From NCBI RefSeq assembly GCF_004354365.1, contig NZ_SJCY01000003.1, positions 186,001 to 250,000 of the forward strand: a stretch of 64,000 nucleotides of DNA, in the 5' to 3' direction. This document shows positions 33,437 through 42,372 of the stretch, piece after piece (positions within the stretch are counted from its first letter, which is position 1; each line of letters begins with the position of its first letter). The notes under the pieces were generated by a model. That model did no database searches and was not told the DNA's origin. It saw nothing but the letters and a program-made list of their open reading frames with translations. The translations under genes and the position numbers were made by a program. The stretch is from Pedobacter changchengzhani. GTDB taxonomy: Bacteria > Bacteroidota > Bacteroidia > Sphingobacteriales > Sphingobacteriaceae.

Positions 33437-34147
33437 ATGAGTATTTCGGTCAAAAATTTGTCTAAACATTTCGATAAGCAGAAGGCGGTTGACCTTATAA
33501 GTTTTGAGGCGAAGCCGGGCAGGATTTTAGGTTTTTTAGGACCAAATGGTGCAGGTAAATCTACAACAATGCGAATGCTTACCGGATTTTTAGCACCTAC
33601 TGCCGGGGAAATTTCAATCTGTAATGAAAACATACTTTCTAATCCCGTTACGACAAAGCAAAAAATTGGCTATTTGCCAGAAAACACCCCTTTATATACA
33701 GATATGTATGTTAAAGAATTTTTAGAATTTGTGGGTGAGACTTACGGATTAAAAAATTTAGTTAATACCATAAATGATGTGGTTAAGCGCGTTGGTTTAA
33801 CGCCACAGCAACATAAAAAAATCAGCATGCTAAGTAAAGGCTATCGGCAAAGAGTAGGTTTAGCGCAGGCCATTATCCATAATCCGCAGGTTTTGATATT
33901 GGATGAACCGACATCTGGATTAGATCCTAACCAATTGGTTGATATTAGAGCGCTTATAAAATCGCTCGGGAAAGAAAAAACAGTGGTGCTTTCTACCCAT
34001 ATTATGCAAGAAGTTGAGGCTATTTGCGACGATATTATCATCATTAACAATGGGAAGTTGGTTGCAAACACTTCGTTAGAAGATTTAAAAGAAACGCATT
34101 ATCCTTTATCATTAGAAGAAATTTTTAAAAAACTGACTTTAGATTAA
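33437..34147 (+). CDS. gldA: Gliding-motility ABC transporter ATP-binding protein GldA
   Basis: GldA is the ATPase of the GldAFG transporter, first linked to gliding in Flavobacterium. The 236 residues carry Walker A GPNGAGKSTTMRMLTGFLAP, Q-loop region KQKIGYLPENTPLYTDMYVK, signature LSKGYRQRVGLAQAI, Walker B VLILDEPTSGLDPNQ and the switch His in VLSTHIMQEVE. The short C-terminal tail follows the ABC-2 export type. A small beta-barrel gene separates it from gldF and gldG; all share one strand with short spacing. Gliding itself cannot be inferred, as many non-gliding Bacteroidota keep these genes. Confidence 0.88.
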   Translation: MSISVKNLSKHFDKQKAVDLISFEAKPGRILGFLGPNGAGKSTTMRMLTGFLAPTAGEISICNENILSNPVTTKQKIGYLPENTPLYTDMYVKEFLEFVGETYGLKNLVNTINDVVKRVGLTPQQHKKISMLSKGYRQRVGLAQAIIHNPQVLILDEPTSGLDPNQLVDIRALIKSLGKEKTVVLSTHIMQEVEAICDDIIIINNGKLVANTSLEDLKETHYPLSLEEIFKKLTLD

Positions 34148-34151
34148 ATAC

Positions 34152-34682
34152 ATGAAAGCAAAATTTTTGATTCTCCTATTTTTAGTATTTGGTTTTAAAG
34201 CTTACTCGCAACATAAAAATATCAGCGTTGGGCCAGAAATTAATATTCCATCAGGTAACGCATCAAACATCGTAATTATTGGTTTTGGAGGATATGTTAA
34301 GGGCGAGCTGGGCTTATCGCAAAAGTTTTCCATCACAGCTACCGGAAGTTTAACTAACTTTTTGGGCAAGAAATTTTTGGGTATTAGATCGCAAAATTTA
34401 ACATATTTGCCCGTGCGTTTGGGCGTAAAGTATCATCCGAGCGAAAATTCTTATTTCGAAGGGCAAGTTGGTACCTCATTTCCAGTAAGTGGCGATTCCA
34501 AAACAGCTTTTGCTTGGTCGCCTGGTTTAGGTACGTTTTTAACAACACAGAGTGGCAATAAACTCGATTTTAGTTTAAGGTACGAAGCACAAACTACAAC
34601 GGTGCAAAATACTCAACTGAATAAAAGTTATTCAAGTTTCGGTTATATTGGATTGAGGTTTGGATATGTTTTTGGAAACTAA
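34152..34682 (+). CDS. Outer-membrane beta-barrel protein inserted between gldA and gldF
   Basis: The 176-residue protein has a signal peptide (MKAKFLILLFLVFGFKAYSQ) and a short beta-barrel pattern with alternating hydrophobic residues: KNISVGPEINIPSGNASNIV, GYVKGELGLSQKFSITATGS, YLPVRLGVKYHPSENSYFEG and LDFSLRYEAQTTT, ending in GLRFGYVFGN. It resembles OmpX/OprF-sized eight-stranded barrels. It starts 4 bases after gldA and ends 35 bases before gldF, so it is in the same operon. I do not recognise it as a named Gld component. Confidence 0.7.
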   Translation: MKAKFLILLFLVFGFKAYSQHKNISVGPEINIPSGNASNIVIIGFGGYVKGELGLSQKFSITATGSLTNFLGKKFLGIRSQNLTYLPVRLGVKYHPSENSYFEGQVGTSFPVSGDSKTAFAWSPGLGTFLTTQSGNKLDFSLRYEAQTTTVQNTQLNKSYSSFGYIGLRFGYVFGN

Positions 34683-34717
34683 CTTTTACGCATACCTTAT
34701 TCATATTTTAATAGCAC

Positions 34718-35443
34718 ATGTACGCAGTTTTTAAGAGAGAATTATTTAGTTTTTTAAACTCAATGGTAGCCTACATTACCATTGGCGTTTTTTTACTGGT
34801 TTCAAGTTTGCTGTTGTGGTTTTTTCCCGATACTTCCGTTTTAGAATACGGTTACGCCGAATTGAGCGGTTTTTTCAACTTAGCGCCTTATCTTTTTATG
34901 TTTTTAATACCTGCAATAACCATGCGTTTATTTGCCGAAGAACGCAAAGAAGGCACTTTTGAATTGCTAATTACTAAACCCGTAACACTTTGGCAAATTA
35001 TCGGCGCCAAATATTTGGCCAGTTTAGTCATTGTACTTTTCTCATTAATTCCCACTTTGGTGTATTTTTACTCGGTTTATCAATTGGGCTATCCTACCGG
35101 GAATATAGATTCTGGTGCAGTAATTGGTTCTTATTTAGGATTATTTTTGTTGGGAAGTGCTTTTACTGCAATCGGTATTTTTGCTTCATCGCTTACTAAA
35201 AACCAAGTTATTGCATTTGCAGTAGCTGTGTTTTTAAGTTTCTTCGCTTTCAGCGGATTTGATTCCATCAGCAAAATTATTTCACTACAAAGTTTTGAAA
35301 GCACCATTGTAAATTTAGGTATTAACGAACATTACTTATCCATTAGCAGAGGCGTTTTAGATACCAGAGATTTAATCTACTTCATCAGCTTTGCTGCATT
35401 CTTTTTATTATTAACCAAGCTAACCATGGGAGGACGCAAATAA
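34718..35443 (+). CDS. gldF: Gliding-motility ABC transporter permease GldF
   Basis: The 241-residue inner-membrane protein has about six hydrophobic segments, beginning MYAVFKRELFSFLNSMVAYI. ITMRLFAEERKEGTFELLIT and KPVTLWQIIGAKYLASLVIV are the ABC-2 permease elements typical of GldF. GSAFTAIGIFASSLTKNQVI fits the next helices. It partners with GldA and GldG. The stop codon and the gldG start overlap (35443), indicating coupled translation. Confidence 0.9.
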   Translation: MYAVFKRELFSFLNSMVAYITIGVFLLVSSLLLWFFPDTSVLEYGYAELSGFFNLAPYLFMFLIPAITMRLFAEERKEGTFELLITKPVTLWQIIGAKYLASLVIVLFSLIPTLVYFYSVYQLGYPTGNIDSGAVIGSYLGLFLLGSAFTAIGIFASSLTKNQVIAFAVAVFLSFFAFSGFDSISKIISLQSFESTIVNLGINEHYLSISRGVLDTRDLIYFISFAAFFLLLTKLTMGGRK

Positions 35444-37119
35444 TGTTGAAGAGTAAAAAGTGGCTAGGCGCTATTGCCGTGATCATTGGTTTAATTGTTT
35501 TGAATGTAGTTGGTCAGTATTTTTACCACCGTTTCGATTTTACTAAAGATAAACGATTTACGCTGACGCAGAAAACTAAAGATTTATTGCTTAAAAATAA
35601 AAAGCCAATTTTAATAACTGTTTTTTTGAATGGCGAATTGCCACCAGCTTTTAAGCGTTTGCAAGCCAGTGTAAAAGATTTGCTTGCAGATTATAAGGCA
35701 TATTCTAGTGTCGAAATAAAAGTAGTTTTTGTAGATCCACTTGCAGATTTAAATGGTGCACAGCAAGATACCGTGGTTAATAATCTTTATCAAAATGGTA
35801 TCGAAGCCACAAATTTAAGTGTTAAAACAGATAATGGTTTAACTCAAAAACTGGTTTTTCCTATGGCAATGATAGAGAGTGATGGGAAACAAATACCAGT
35901 AAAACTGTTTCAAAATTTACAAGCAGGCGGTAATTATGAAGAAAACATTAATCGCTCCATCGAAAATTTAGAATATACTTTTACATCGAGCATAAAGAAA
36001 GTAATTAATGGAAGTAATCCGCGGATTGGTTTTACAGAATCAAACGGCGAACTTTCTGATTTACAACTTTATGATGCCATGCACACCCTTTCTAATAGTT
36101 ATGAGGTTGGTAGAATAAACTTAAAAACAATCGATAAAGCTGGTTTAGATAAACTGAAATTAATGATTATTGCTAAGCCTACAATTCCTTTTACCGAAAC
36201 TGAAAAATATAAAATTAATTATTTTGTGTTAAATGGTGGACGAGTAGTTTTTAGCTTAGACCAAGTAAGCGCCGATTTAGATAGTTTGCGTGGCAATAGC
36301 GACCAAATGGTTTTTAACAATAAGCTCAATTTAGACGATATGCTATTTATGTACGGCGCACGGATAAATTATAATGTTATTGCCGATGCAAACTGTGCCG
36401 AAATTCCGGTTGCTACGGGTGGCGGAGCCGGACAAATTCAACTTGCACCTTGGTTGTACTACCCTATTTTACAGGCCGATACGATAAGCACATTAGTTAA
36501 AAATTTAGATGGTATTAAAGCCGAGTTTGCCAGTACAGTAGATACAATTGGCGCTAAAAACGTTGTAAAAACATATATTTTGAAAACTTCGAGCTTTAAT
36601 AAAGTATTTAATGTGCCAAAATTGTTTAGCTTGCAAATGGTAGCCGAACAACCTGATCCAAAATCATTTTTAAATAAGCCACAAAACGCTGCAGTTTTGT
36701 TAGAAGGAAACTTTGTTTCTGTATTTGAGGGTAGGCCATTGCCAGCAGGAATTGATCAGCCATATACCAACAAAAGCATTAGCGACACTACAAAATTGCT
36801 GGTTATTGGAGATGGCGATATTTTTAAAAACCAGGTAGTAGCTAAAGATGGCTCGCCATTGCCCTTGGGATTTGATCGTTACACACAAAAAACTTTTGGA
36901 AATAAGGCTTTTTTGTTAAATATTGCCGATTATTTTACGGATGCCGATAATTTAATCGCACTGCGAAATAAAGAGGTTAAAATAAGGCTATTAGATAGGG
37001 CCAAAGTAAAGTTAGAAAAAACAAAATGGCAATTTGTAAATATAGTAGCGCCTTTGCTATTGTTAATATTGTTTGCAATTTTTCAACATTATCGCCGTAA
37101 GTACAAGTACGCCAGATAA
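35443..37119 (+). CDS. gldG: Gliding-motility ABC transporter substrate-binding-like protein GldG
   Basis: The 558-residue protein has one N-terminal transmembrane helix (GAIAVIIGLIVLNVVGQYFY), a large periplasmic region (RFDFTKDKRFTLTQKTKDLL, KPILITVFLNGELPPAFKRL, LYDAMHTLSNSYEVGRINLK, NYFVLNGGRVVFSLDQVSAD), and a C-terminal helix (FVNIVAPLLLLILFAIFQHY) with a basic end. This is the GldG layout. It is annotated as substrate-binding in the family, but its ligand is unknown. It overlaps gldF by one base and lies 30 bases before dnaN. Confidence 0.88.
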   Translation: MLKSKKWLGAIAVIIGLIVLNVVGQYFYHRFDFTKDKRFTLTQKTKDLLLKNKKPILITVFLNGELPPAFKRLQASVKDLLADYKAYSSVEIKVVFVDPLADLNGAQQDTVVNNLYQNGIEATNLSVKTDNGLTQKLVFPMAMIESDGKQIPVKLFQNLQAGGNYEENINRSIENLEYTFTSSIKKVINGSNPRIGFTESNGELSDLQLYDAMHTLSNSYEVGRINLKTIDKAGLDKLKLMIIAKPTIPFTETEKYKINYFVLNGGRVVFSLDQVSADLDSLRGNSDQMVFNNKLNLDDMLFMYGARINYNVIADANCAEIPVATGGGAGQIQLAPWLYYPILQADTISTLVKNLDGIKAEFASTVDTIGAKNVVKTYILKTSSFNKVFNVPKLFSLQMVAEQPDPKSFLNKPQNAAVLLEGNFVSVFEGRPLPAGIDQPYTNKSISDTTKLLVIGDGDIFKNQVVAKDGSPLPLGFDRYTQKTFGNKAFLLNIADYFTDADNLIALRNKEVKIRLLDRAKVKLEKTKWQFVNIVAPLLLLILFAIFQHYRRKYKYAR

Positions 37120-37125
37120 TTTTTA

Positions 37126-37133
37126 TATTTTTG
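37126..37133 (+). promoter_or_regulatory. Candidate -7 box of dnaN
   Basis: TATTTTTG lies 16 nt before the dnaN ATG and matches TAnnTTTG, suggesting that dnaN has its own promoter after gldG. Confidence 0.45.
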
Positions 37134-37149
37134 AAGATAAACTGATAAC

Positions 37150-38274
37150 ATGAGATTTATAGTATCCACATCAACGCTATTAAAACACTTACTAACTGTA
37201 AATGGTGCATCGAGCAGCAGTACAGTTTTACCTATATTGGAAAATTTTTTATTCGAAATAAAAGATGGAAACCTAACTATTTCTGCTACGGATTTACAAA
37301 CGAGCATGACTACTGCTTTGGCTGTAGAATCAAAGGAAGAAGGAAAAGTTGCCGTACCATCAAAAATATTATTGGATACTTTGAAAACACTTCCCGATCA
37401 ACCTATTGCTTTTAATATTGATGACACTACGTTCGCAATTGAGATTAGTGCCGGAGATGGTAAATACAAATTGAGTGGCGAAAACGGAGATGATTTTCCA
37501 AAAATACCTGTTGTAGAAAATGCTTCATCGGTTAATTTGCCGGCATCGGTTTTAACAGAGGCAATTACAAAAACAATTTTTGCAGTAAGTAACGATGAGT
37601 TGCGCCCAGCAATGACTGGCGTTTTCTGTCAGCTTTCGCCAGAGCACATTACTTTTGTGGCAACAGATGCACATAAATTGGTTCGTTACCGCCGTATGGA
37701 TAGCAAGGCTGATAAGGCAACTTCGTTCATTTTGCCAAAAAAAGCTTTAACGCTTTTAAAGGCCGCTTTACCATCAACTGATATTAATGTTTCAGTAGAT
37801 TATAATGCTACCAGTGCTTTCTTTAAGTTCGAAAACATCAATTTAGTTTGTCGTTTGATAGATGAGCGCTATCCTGATTATGAGGCCGTTATTCCTACAA
37901 ATAATCCAAATAAATTGGTTATTGATCGCAGTTTGTTTTTAAATACGTTGCGCAGGGTGGTTATTTTTGCTAATAAAACCACACACCAAGTTAGACTTAA
38001 AATTAATGGCAGCGAGCTAAATATTTCATCAGAAGATTTAGATTTTGCTAACGAGGCACACGAACGTTTAAGCTGTCAATATGATGGCGAGGACTTAGAA
38101 ATTGGGTTTAACGCCCGTTTTTTAATAGAGATGCTTGGTAACATTAGTGGCGATGAAGTAACACTCGAACTTTCTACACCAAATAGAGCGGGTTTGTTAA
38201 TCCCTCAAACAAACGATGAAAACGAAGATGTTTTAATGTTGGTTATGCCAGTAATGCTGAATAATAGCTATTAG
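37150..38274 (+). CDS. dnaN: DNA polymerase III beta subunit (sliding clamp)
   Basis: DnaN forms the ring that tethers DNA polymerase III to the template. The 374 residues show three clamp domains: MRFIVSTSTLLKHLLTVNGA and PILENFLFEIKDGNLTISAT in the first, SNDELRPAMTGVFCQLSPEH and VATDAHKLVRYRR in the second, and the C-terminal MLVMPVMLNNSY, the usual VMP(M/V) ending. Length is typical. It is not next to dnaA here, which is common in Bacteroidota. A terminator follows at 38347. Confidence 0.95.
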   Translation: MRFIVSTSTLLKHLLTVNGASSSSTVLPILENFLFEIKDGNLTISATDLQTSMTTALAVESKEEGKVAVPSKILLDTLKTLPDQPIAFNIDDTTFAIEISAGDGKYKLSGENGDDFPKIPVVENASSVNLPASVLTEAITKTIFAVSNDELRPAMTGVFCQLSPEHITFVATDAHKLVRYRRMDSKADKATSFILPKKALTLLKAALPSTDINVSVDYNATSAFFKFENINLVCRLIDERYPDYEAVIPTNNPNKLVIDRSLFLNTLRRVVIFANKTTHQVRLKINGSELNISSEDLDFANEAHERLSCQYDGEDLEIGFNARFLIEMLGNISGDEVTLELSTPNRAGLLIPQTNDENEDVLMLVMPVMLNNSY

Positions 38275-38346
38275 TGCTACAAATTACGAGTTGTGGGTTT
38301 TGAGTTTACTCATATAGCCTATAACTTTTAAAAATAACTTAAATTT

Positions 38347-38380
38347 AAAATGGCTTGGTTTTAACTAAGCCATTTTTTTT
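38347..38380 (+). terminator. Rho-independent terminator after dnaN
   Basis: AAAATGGCTTGGTT pairs with AACTAAGCCATTTT (one mismatch) around a 2-nt loop, followed by a T-run. Confidence 0.8.
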
Positions 38381-38509
38381 GAATATTTATAGCAATCAAT
38401 TTTAAAGATTAGCGTTTGATTGCAAACTTCGAGCCCATATAAATGGTGTTTTACTTTTTTAAAGGTTAATCCATTTTTTAATTAACGCCTAATTAAAGGT
38501 TTTTACCAT

Positions 38510-38517
38510 TACCTTTG
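38510..38517 (+). promoter_or_regulatory. Candidate -7 box of the DUF4397-like lipoprotein gene
   Basis: TACCTTTG lies 21 nt before ATG 38539 and matches TAnnTTTG. Confidence 0.45.
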
Positions 38518-38538
38518 TAAAAGGAAATTTGATTTTTT

Positions 38539-39243
38539 ATGCGCAAACCTAATCGTCTATATTTAAAACTACTGTTCATAATTGGCTGTATTTTATTGCT
38601 TAGCTCGTGTTTTAAAAATAAAAACTTAATTGAGGGAGACGCTAAAATAAGGTTTTTTAATAACGTGATTGGTTCTTCACCCCAAATATTTTCTATAAAT
38701 GGCAGTTTAACTACCGATGGCAACAATGCTTATGTAGATAAATTTGGCGTACGGTACGGTGCAAATACGCAGTATTTAATTGCACCGGGTAACCAAACTT
38801 TTAAAGTTTTTGTAAAGGATGTAAACGCAAACGACCCACACACTACGGGCGATTTGTCGGTAGAAATTGGAAAAAACTATTCTGTATTTTACACTAAAAC
38901 GAATGTAAATGATTCTTCGTTATTTGTTATAAAGGAGGATTTAACGATTGATACGGCTAAAACCAAACTACTGTTTGTAAACTTGGGTTATACCTTAAAA
39001 TCGAGAGTTGTTGTTCGCGACAGCTTAAAAACTTTTACTAAAACTTTGGGGTATGGCGAAAAATCAGATTATCTGTTTTTAAACTTTGCCGTCAAAAATA
39101 AATTGTATTTAAATTTAGTCGATTCTGTTGGTGTAGTTGACTCCATTAGTGCATCTAATTTTAGTAAAGGTAAAATTTTCACCATTTTAATAGATGGCAC
39201 CAATATTGGCAAACTTAAAGAACGCTTAATTTCTAATAATTAA
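38539..39243 (+). CDS. DUF4397-like lipoprotein
   Basis: The 234-residue protein has a lipoprotein signal (LFIIGCILLLSSC). Two similar beta-rich repeats follow: AKIRFFNNVIGSSPQIFSIN, LIAPGNQTFKVFVKD, IGKNYSVFYTKTN, then TKLLFVNLGYTLKSRVVVRD and KGKIFTILIDGTNIG. This is the general layout of DUF4397 surface lipoproteins of Bacteroidota, whose role is unknown. It has its own promoter box and stands alone between dnaN and the DedA gene. The family assignment is moderate. Confidence 0.6.
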   Translation: MRKPNRLYLKLLFIIGCILLLSSCFKNKNLIEGDAKIRFFNNVIGSSPQIFSINGSLTTDGNNAYVDKFGVRYGANTQYLIAPGNQTFKVFVKDVNANDPHTTGDLSVEIGKNYSVFYTKTNVNDSSLFVIKEDLTIDTAKTKLLFVNLGYTLKSRVVVRDSLKTFTKTLGYGEKSDYLFLNFAVKNKLYLNLVDSVGVVDSISASNFSKGKIFTILIDGTNIGKLKERLISNN

Positions 39244-39313
39244 GTCACGAAGGGAAGTTTGCACCCATAATCCTAATTATATTTATACTTTTATTAATCA
39301 AACTACATACACT

Positions 39314-39997
39314 TTGGAATTTTTCGATTTATTATTACAACTTCTTACCAATACTAAAGCTACTTTAGAGCAGATTATGCAGGATTATAAAACCTGGACT
39401 TACTTAATCTTGTTTATTATCATTTTTGCCGAGACTGGCTTTGTGGTTACACCTTTTTTGCCTGGCGATTCGATGTTATTTGCTGTTGGTGCATTAGTTG
39501 CAGGCGAAGGCACTGGGTTAAATATTTGGGTAATGTTGGTTTTGCTGATTATAGCGGCAATTACCGGTAATTCGCTTAATTATCATTTAGGAAAGTACTT
39601 TGGAATAAAAGTTTTTAAAGAGGATAATAAAATTCTGAAATTAAAATATTACCATCAATCTCACGAATATTTTGAAAAACATGGTGCTAAAGCGATTGTT
39701 TTTAGTCGTTTTTTACCTATTGTGAGAACGATTGCACCATTTGTAGCAGGCGCTGCCAGAATGTCGTTCGGTAAGTTTACCTATTATAATGTAGTTGGTG
39801 GTATTGCATGGATTACCAGTTTATTATTTGCTGGCTATTTGTTAGGCAAAATCCCTTTTGTAGAGAAGAATTTTGAAATATTAGTATTGGTTATTGCGAT
39901 AGGGACTTTTCTTCCAGTAGTTTATGCAGCTTTAAAATCGATGTTTACTAAAAAACCGATTGAAAAGCAGATTGAAGCTGAAACAAAAAAGGATTAA
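39314..39997 (+). CDS. DedA family (VTT domain) membrane protein
   Basis: The 227-residue inner-membrane protein has the DedA/VTT pattern: TYLILFIIIFAETGFVVTPF, LPGDSMLFAVGALVAGEGTG, NSLNYHLGKYFG, KAIVFSRFLPIVRTIAPFVA, GAARMSFGKFTYYNVVGGIA, and a C-terminal helix. DedA proteins are lipid scramblases/transporters; some recycle undecaprenyl phosphate. The start is TTG at 39314 (then EFFDLLLQ), because family members have this N-terminal amphipathic stretch; the next ATG, 20 codons later, would cut it. It is convergent with the phospholipase-like gene. Confidence 0.88.
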   Translation: MEFFDLLLQLLTNTKATLEQIMQDYKTWTYLILFIIIFAETGFVVTPFLPGDSMLFAVGALVAGEGTGLNIWVMLVLLIIAAITGNSLNYHLGKYFGIKVFKEDNKILKLKYYHQSHEYFEKHGAKAIVFSRFLPIVRTIAPFVAGAARMSFGKFTYYNVVGGIAWITSLLFAGYLLGKIPFVEKNFEILVLVIAIGTFLPVVYAALKSMFTKKPIEKQIEAETKKD

Positions 39998-40067
39998 TTT
40001 TACGCACATTACTTATTTATTGGATGAGTATATAGTTGAGTGTGCTAATCAACCTAAAACTGAACCG

Positions 40068-41024
40068 CTAAATTTCCCTACCGATAACTTTTCCTTTTAT
40101 AAATTTATTTTCAATCTCAAGATTTTCTTTCCGCTCTTCGGGATCAAGGTCTGTTTTAACCAAGTTTTTTAAAACAGGTTGACCAGCATCTACCCAAGCC
40201 GAGAACCAAAAACAGCCAATTTTGAGTATTGAAGAACGCATTTGCCTTTCTACCATGCTATCCATTTTATCGTGGTATGCCTTTGAATAGGCTAAAGAGT
40301 ATTGTTTTAGCACCACATTGTTCCTTTCAGAGAAACTATATTTTTGATCTGAAGGAAATGAAGCGTTAAGGTTGGCTTCGAAATTTAAAACAGTATCTAC
40401 CAATGTGTTTGTATGTTTTACAATTTTCCAAGCTTCTTTTAGCGGGTTTTCTATGTAAGTTGCTCTGCCAACAATGTAATTGTAATTATTGGAGAATAAT
40501 TCGGGTAAACGACTTTCCCAGAAAGCATGTATGCCAACCTGATTGGTTAGTTGACCATTGTGATTACTCGTGGTGTGCAGTGGAACGTGAGCATCTGCAA
40601 TGTAATGGCCAAGCTCTGCAGATATTTTCAATATACGCAACGAATCGTGCGTTTTAAAAGCTTTTACTAAGGCAAAATAACTGCGCTGAATTTGCCAAGG
40701 TACAATTCCGTTTTCGCTTAGTTTCTTTTGACCGTATTTTTTTAAAGCATTATCCCATTTTTCGGGTATCGAATCTATATTTTTTTCGTAATTTTCTACA
40801 TCTAAATAATGTCGTGGTGCTTCTAATGTGTCGGCGTACCTTCGTTTATCGGGATCAACGGCATGTTCAGTTATGTACTTGACGTTCTTTTTATAGAAAC
40901 CAATCATGCCATTGGGTAAGGTAAACACGGCTAAGTGATTAATCCGCTGATGCGCAAAAAAGCCCCAAGACGTACAGAAAATGGTAGGGATGATCAACGC
41001 AGTTATAATCGTTAATCTTTTCAT
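40068..41024 (-). CDS. Zinc-dependent phospholipase C / S1-P1 nuclease-like protein
   Basis: The 318-residue exported protein has a signal peptide (RLTIITALIIPTIFCTS) and then WGFFAHQRINHLAV, the N-terminal Trp and His zinc ligands usual in the phospholipase C/P1 nuclease fold. ELGHYIADAHVPLHTTSNHN supplies the HxxxD and His ligands, followed by GIHAFWESRLPEL. The remainder is helical. Members cleave phospholipids or single-stranded nucleic acids; the motifs do not decide between them. Periplasmic location is expected. Convergent with the DedA gene. Confidence 0.78.
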   Translation of the reverse strand: MKRLTIITALIIPTIFCTSWGFFAHQRINHLAVFTLPNGMIGFYKKNVKYITEHAVDPDKRRYADTLEAPRHYLDVENYEKNIDSIPEKWDNALKKYGQKKLSENGIVPWQIQRSYFALVKAFKTHDSLRILKISAELGHYIADAHVPLHTTSNHNGQLTNQVGIHAFWESRLPELFSNNYNYIVGRATYIENPLKEAWKIVKHTNTLVDTVLNFEANLNASFPSDQKYSFSERNNVVLKQYSLAYSKAYHDKMDSMVERQMRSSILKIGCFWFSAWVDAGQPVLKNLVKTDLDPEERKENLEIENKFIKGKVIGREI

Positions 41025-41218
41025 AATTGAAGATAGGGAAAGCTTTGGTTAATCTGGTATTTATTTTTAGAAAATATCCGATTTAATGGGTTTTTAAAAT
41101 TTTCAACTTATTAACAGCCAGATAGTAGGGTGCTCGAATCAGATAGCTATCGGATACTTTAAATTAAAATAAAATTACAAATTAAACTATTGGGTTTTCA
41201 AAGTAGGGAAGCAATCTT

Positions 41219-41244
41219 CTTTCATTAAATTAGTTTAATGAAAG
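41219..41244. other. Perfect 11-bp hairpin without T-run
   Basis: CTTTCATTAAA and TTTAATGAAAG pair perfectly around a 4-nt loop. It lies about 40 bases past the stop of the DUF695 gene (minus strand). Neither strand has a T-tract after it, so it may be a weak terminator or an mRNA-end stabiliser. Confidence 0.5.
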
Positions 41245-41284
41245 GAACTTTACAGGTTAAAATGATTATGTATTTTGATAAATG

Positions 41285-42370
41285 TTAGTTTTGGATAAAT
41301 CTATTAAATGACTGCCAATATTTATCCTTGTAGATTTTGTAAGCTATTTCTAAAGCTGATGACTTTTTTATTTCGCTCATTAATTTCGATGGTTTTCTGA
41401 AATCTTTGCATGCGAAAAAGATTTCTCTAATTCCTTCTGCGGTTTCCCTTCCAATGTTAAGGTAACCTTCCGAATCTTTTAATGACAGTAAAATTTTATC
41501 TTCCAAATCATTTAACAATTGATAATTCTTTTTATCAGGCAGGCCATTTTCGTCGGCACTATATTTAACCTCAATGCATAAAATCCAAGGATGTGATGCT
41601 TTCGAATCCCATTTTAGTAAGTCGGAATTTACAAGCGCTAAAAGTGGGTTTCCATTTTCTAAAGTTCCCTCCAACATATTATGGCTGTCATTTTCAGTAT
41701 GGTGTTTAATGCCGATATATTTTTCGACAAATTCCTTTTCACGCCAAATTAAAAAATCTTTTAGTTTCTCAATCGGTATTAGTTCTTTCTGGACTTTATC
41801 TTTACCAATAACTTCCAAATTATCAATTGTAGAAGCAAAATTGAGTTCTCCTAAATAGTTATCAAGAAAAATATAAGTCCCGTTTGTGACTATGTCTCTA
41901 TTTTGTTCGTTAAAATTATCGTTTACAATGGATAAATTAATTTCGTCTGGATATTCTGAATCTTCGGCGTAATAAAAGCTTAAGTTTTCTTTATTAAATT
42001 CATATCCAGCCATTATAATGTTAACGTTTTCGATATCTAACGCAGGTTTTAGCGCTGTAAATATCCAGCCATCTAATTTTGGCGCTGATGCAACAAGTTC
42101 CTCTACAAAAACAAAATTAGCTATTGCGCCATCGGCAGTAAACACTAATTCTGCGGTGTTATCGTTCACCATGCCGGTGAGAAAAAAATATCCAGCCCTT
42201 AATTCTGCTAATTTAGGAGATAATTTACTAAAGAATTTTTTTTCAAAATCGCCACGTTCTTTAACCACTTTAAAGAAAGTTTTTTCGTTCTTAACGAACC
42301 AACTCCAGAAATCTTGATTGGTTTCGATTGGCTCATCATTTGTCTCAAATAATTTATTTAGCATACCCAT
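41285..42370 (-). CDS. DUF695 domain protein
   Basis: The 361-residue soluble protein has an N-terminal region of unknown type (ETNQDFWSWFVKNEKTFFKV) and a C-terminal part matching DUF695: HPWILCIEVKYSADENGLPD, LLNDLEDKILLSLKDSEGYL, NIGRETAEGIREIFFACKDF and KYWQSFNRFIQN. Function unknown. Its start lies 2 bases from the stop of the DUF3999 gene, so the three genes DUF2339, DUF3999 and DUF695 form one minus-strand operon. Confidence 0.7.
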   Translation of the reverse strand: MGMLNKLFETNDEPIETNQDFWSWFVKNEKTFFKVVKERGDFEKKFFSKLSPKLAELRAGYFFLTGMVNDNTAELVFTADGAIANFVFVEELVASAPKLDGWIFTALKPALDIENVNIIMAGYEFNKENLSFYYAEDSEYPDEINLSIVNDNFNEQNRDIVTNGTYIFLDNYLGELNFASTIDNLEVIGKDKVQKELIPIEKLKDFLIWREKEFVEKYIGIKHHTENDSHNMLEGTLENGNPLLALVNSDLLKWDSKASHPWILCIEVKYSADENGLPDKKNYQLLNDLEDKILLSLKDSEGYLNIGRETAEGIREIFFACKDFRKPSKLMSEIKKSSALEIAYKIYKDKYWQSFNRFIQN

Positions 42371-42372
42371 TG

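Noticed and set aside
39306..39316. TACACTTTG just ahead of and overlapping the TTG start of the DedA gene, as a promoter box.
   Set aside because: The spacing (three bases between TA and TTTG) departs from TAnnTTTG, and the start codon would fall inside the box.
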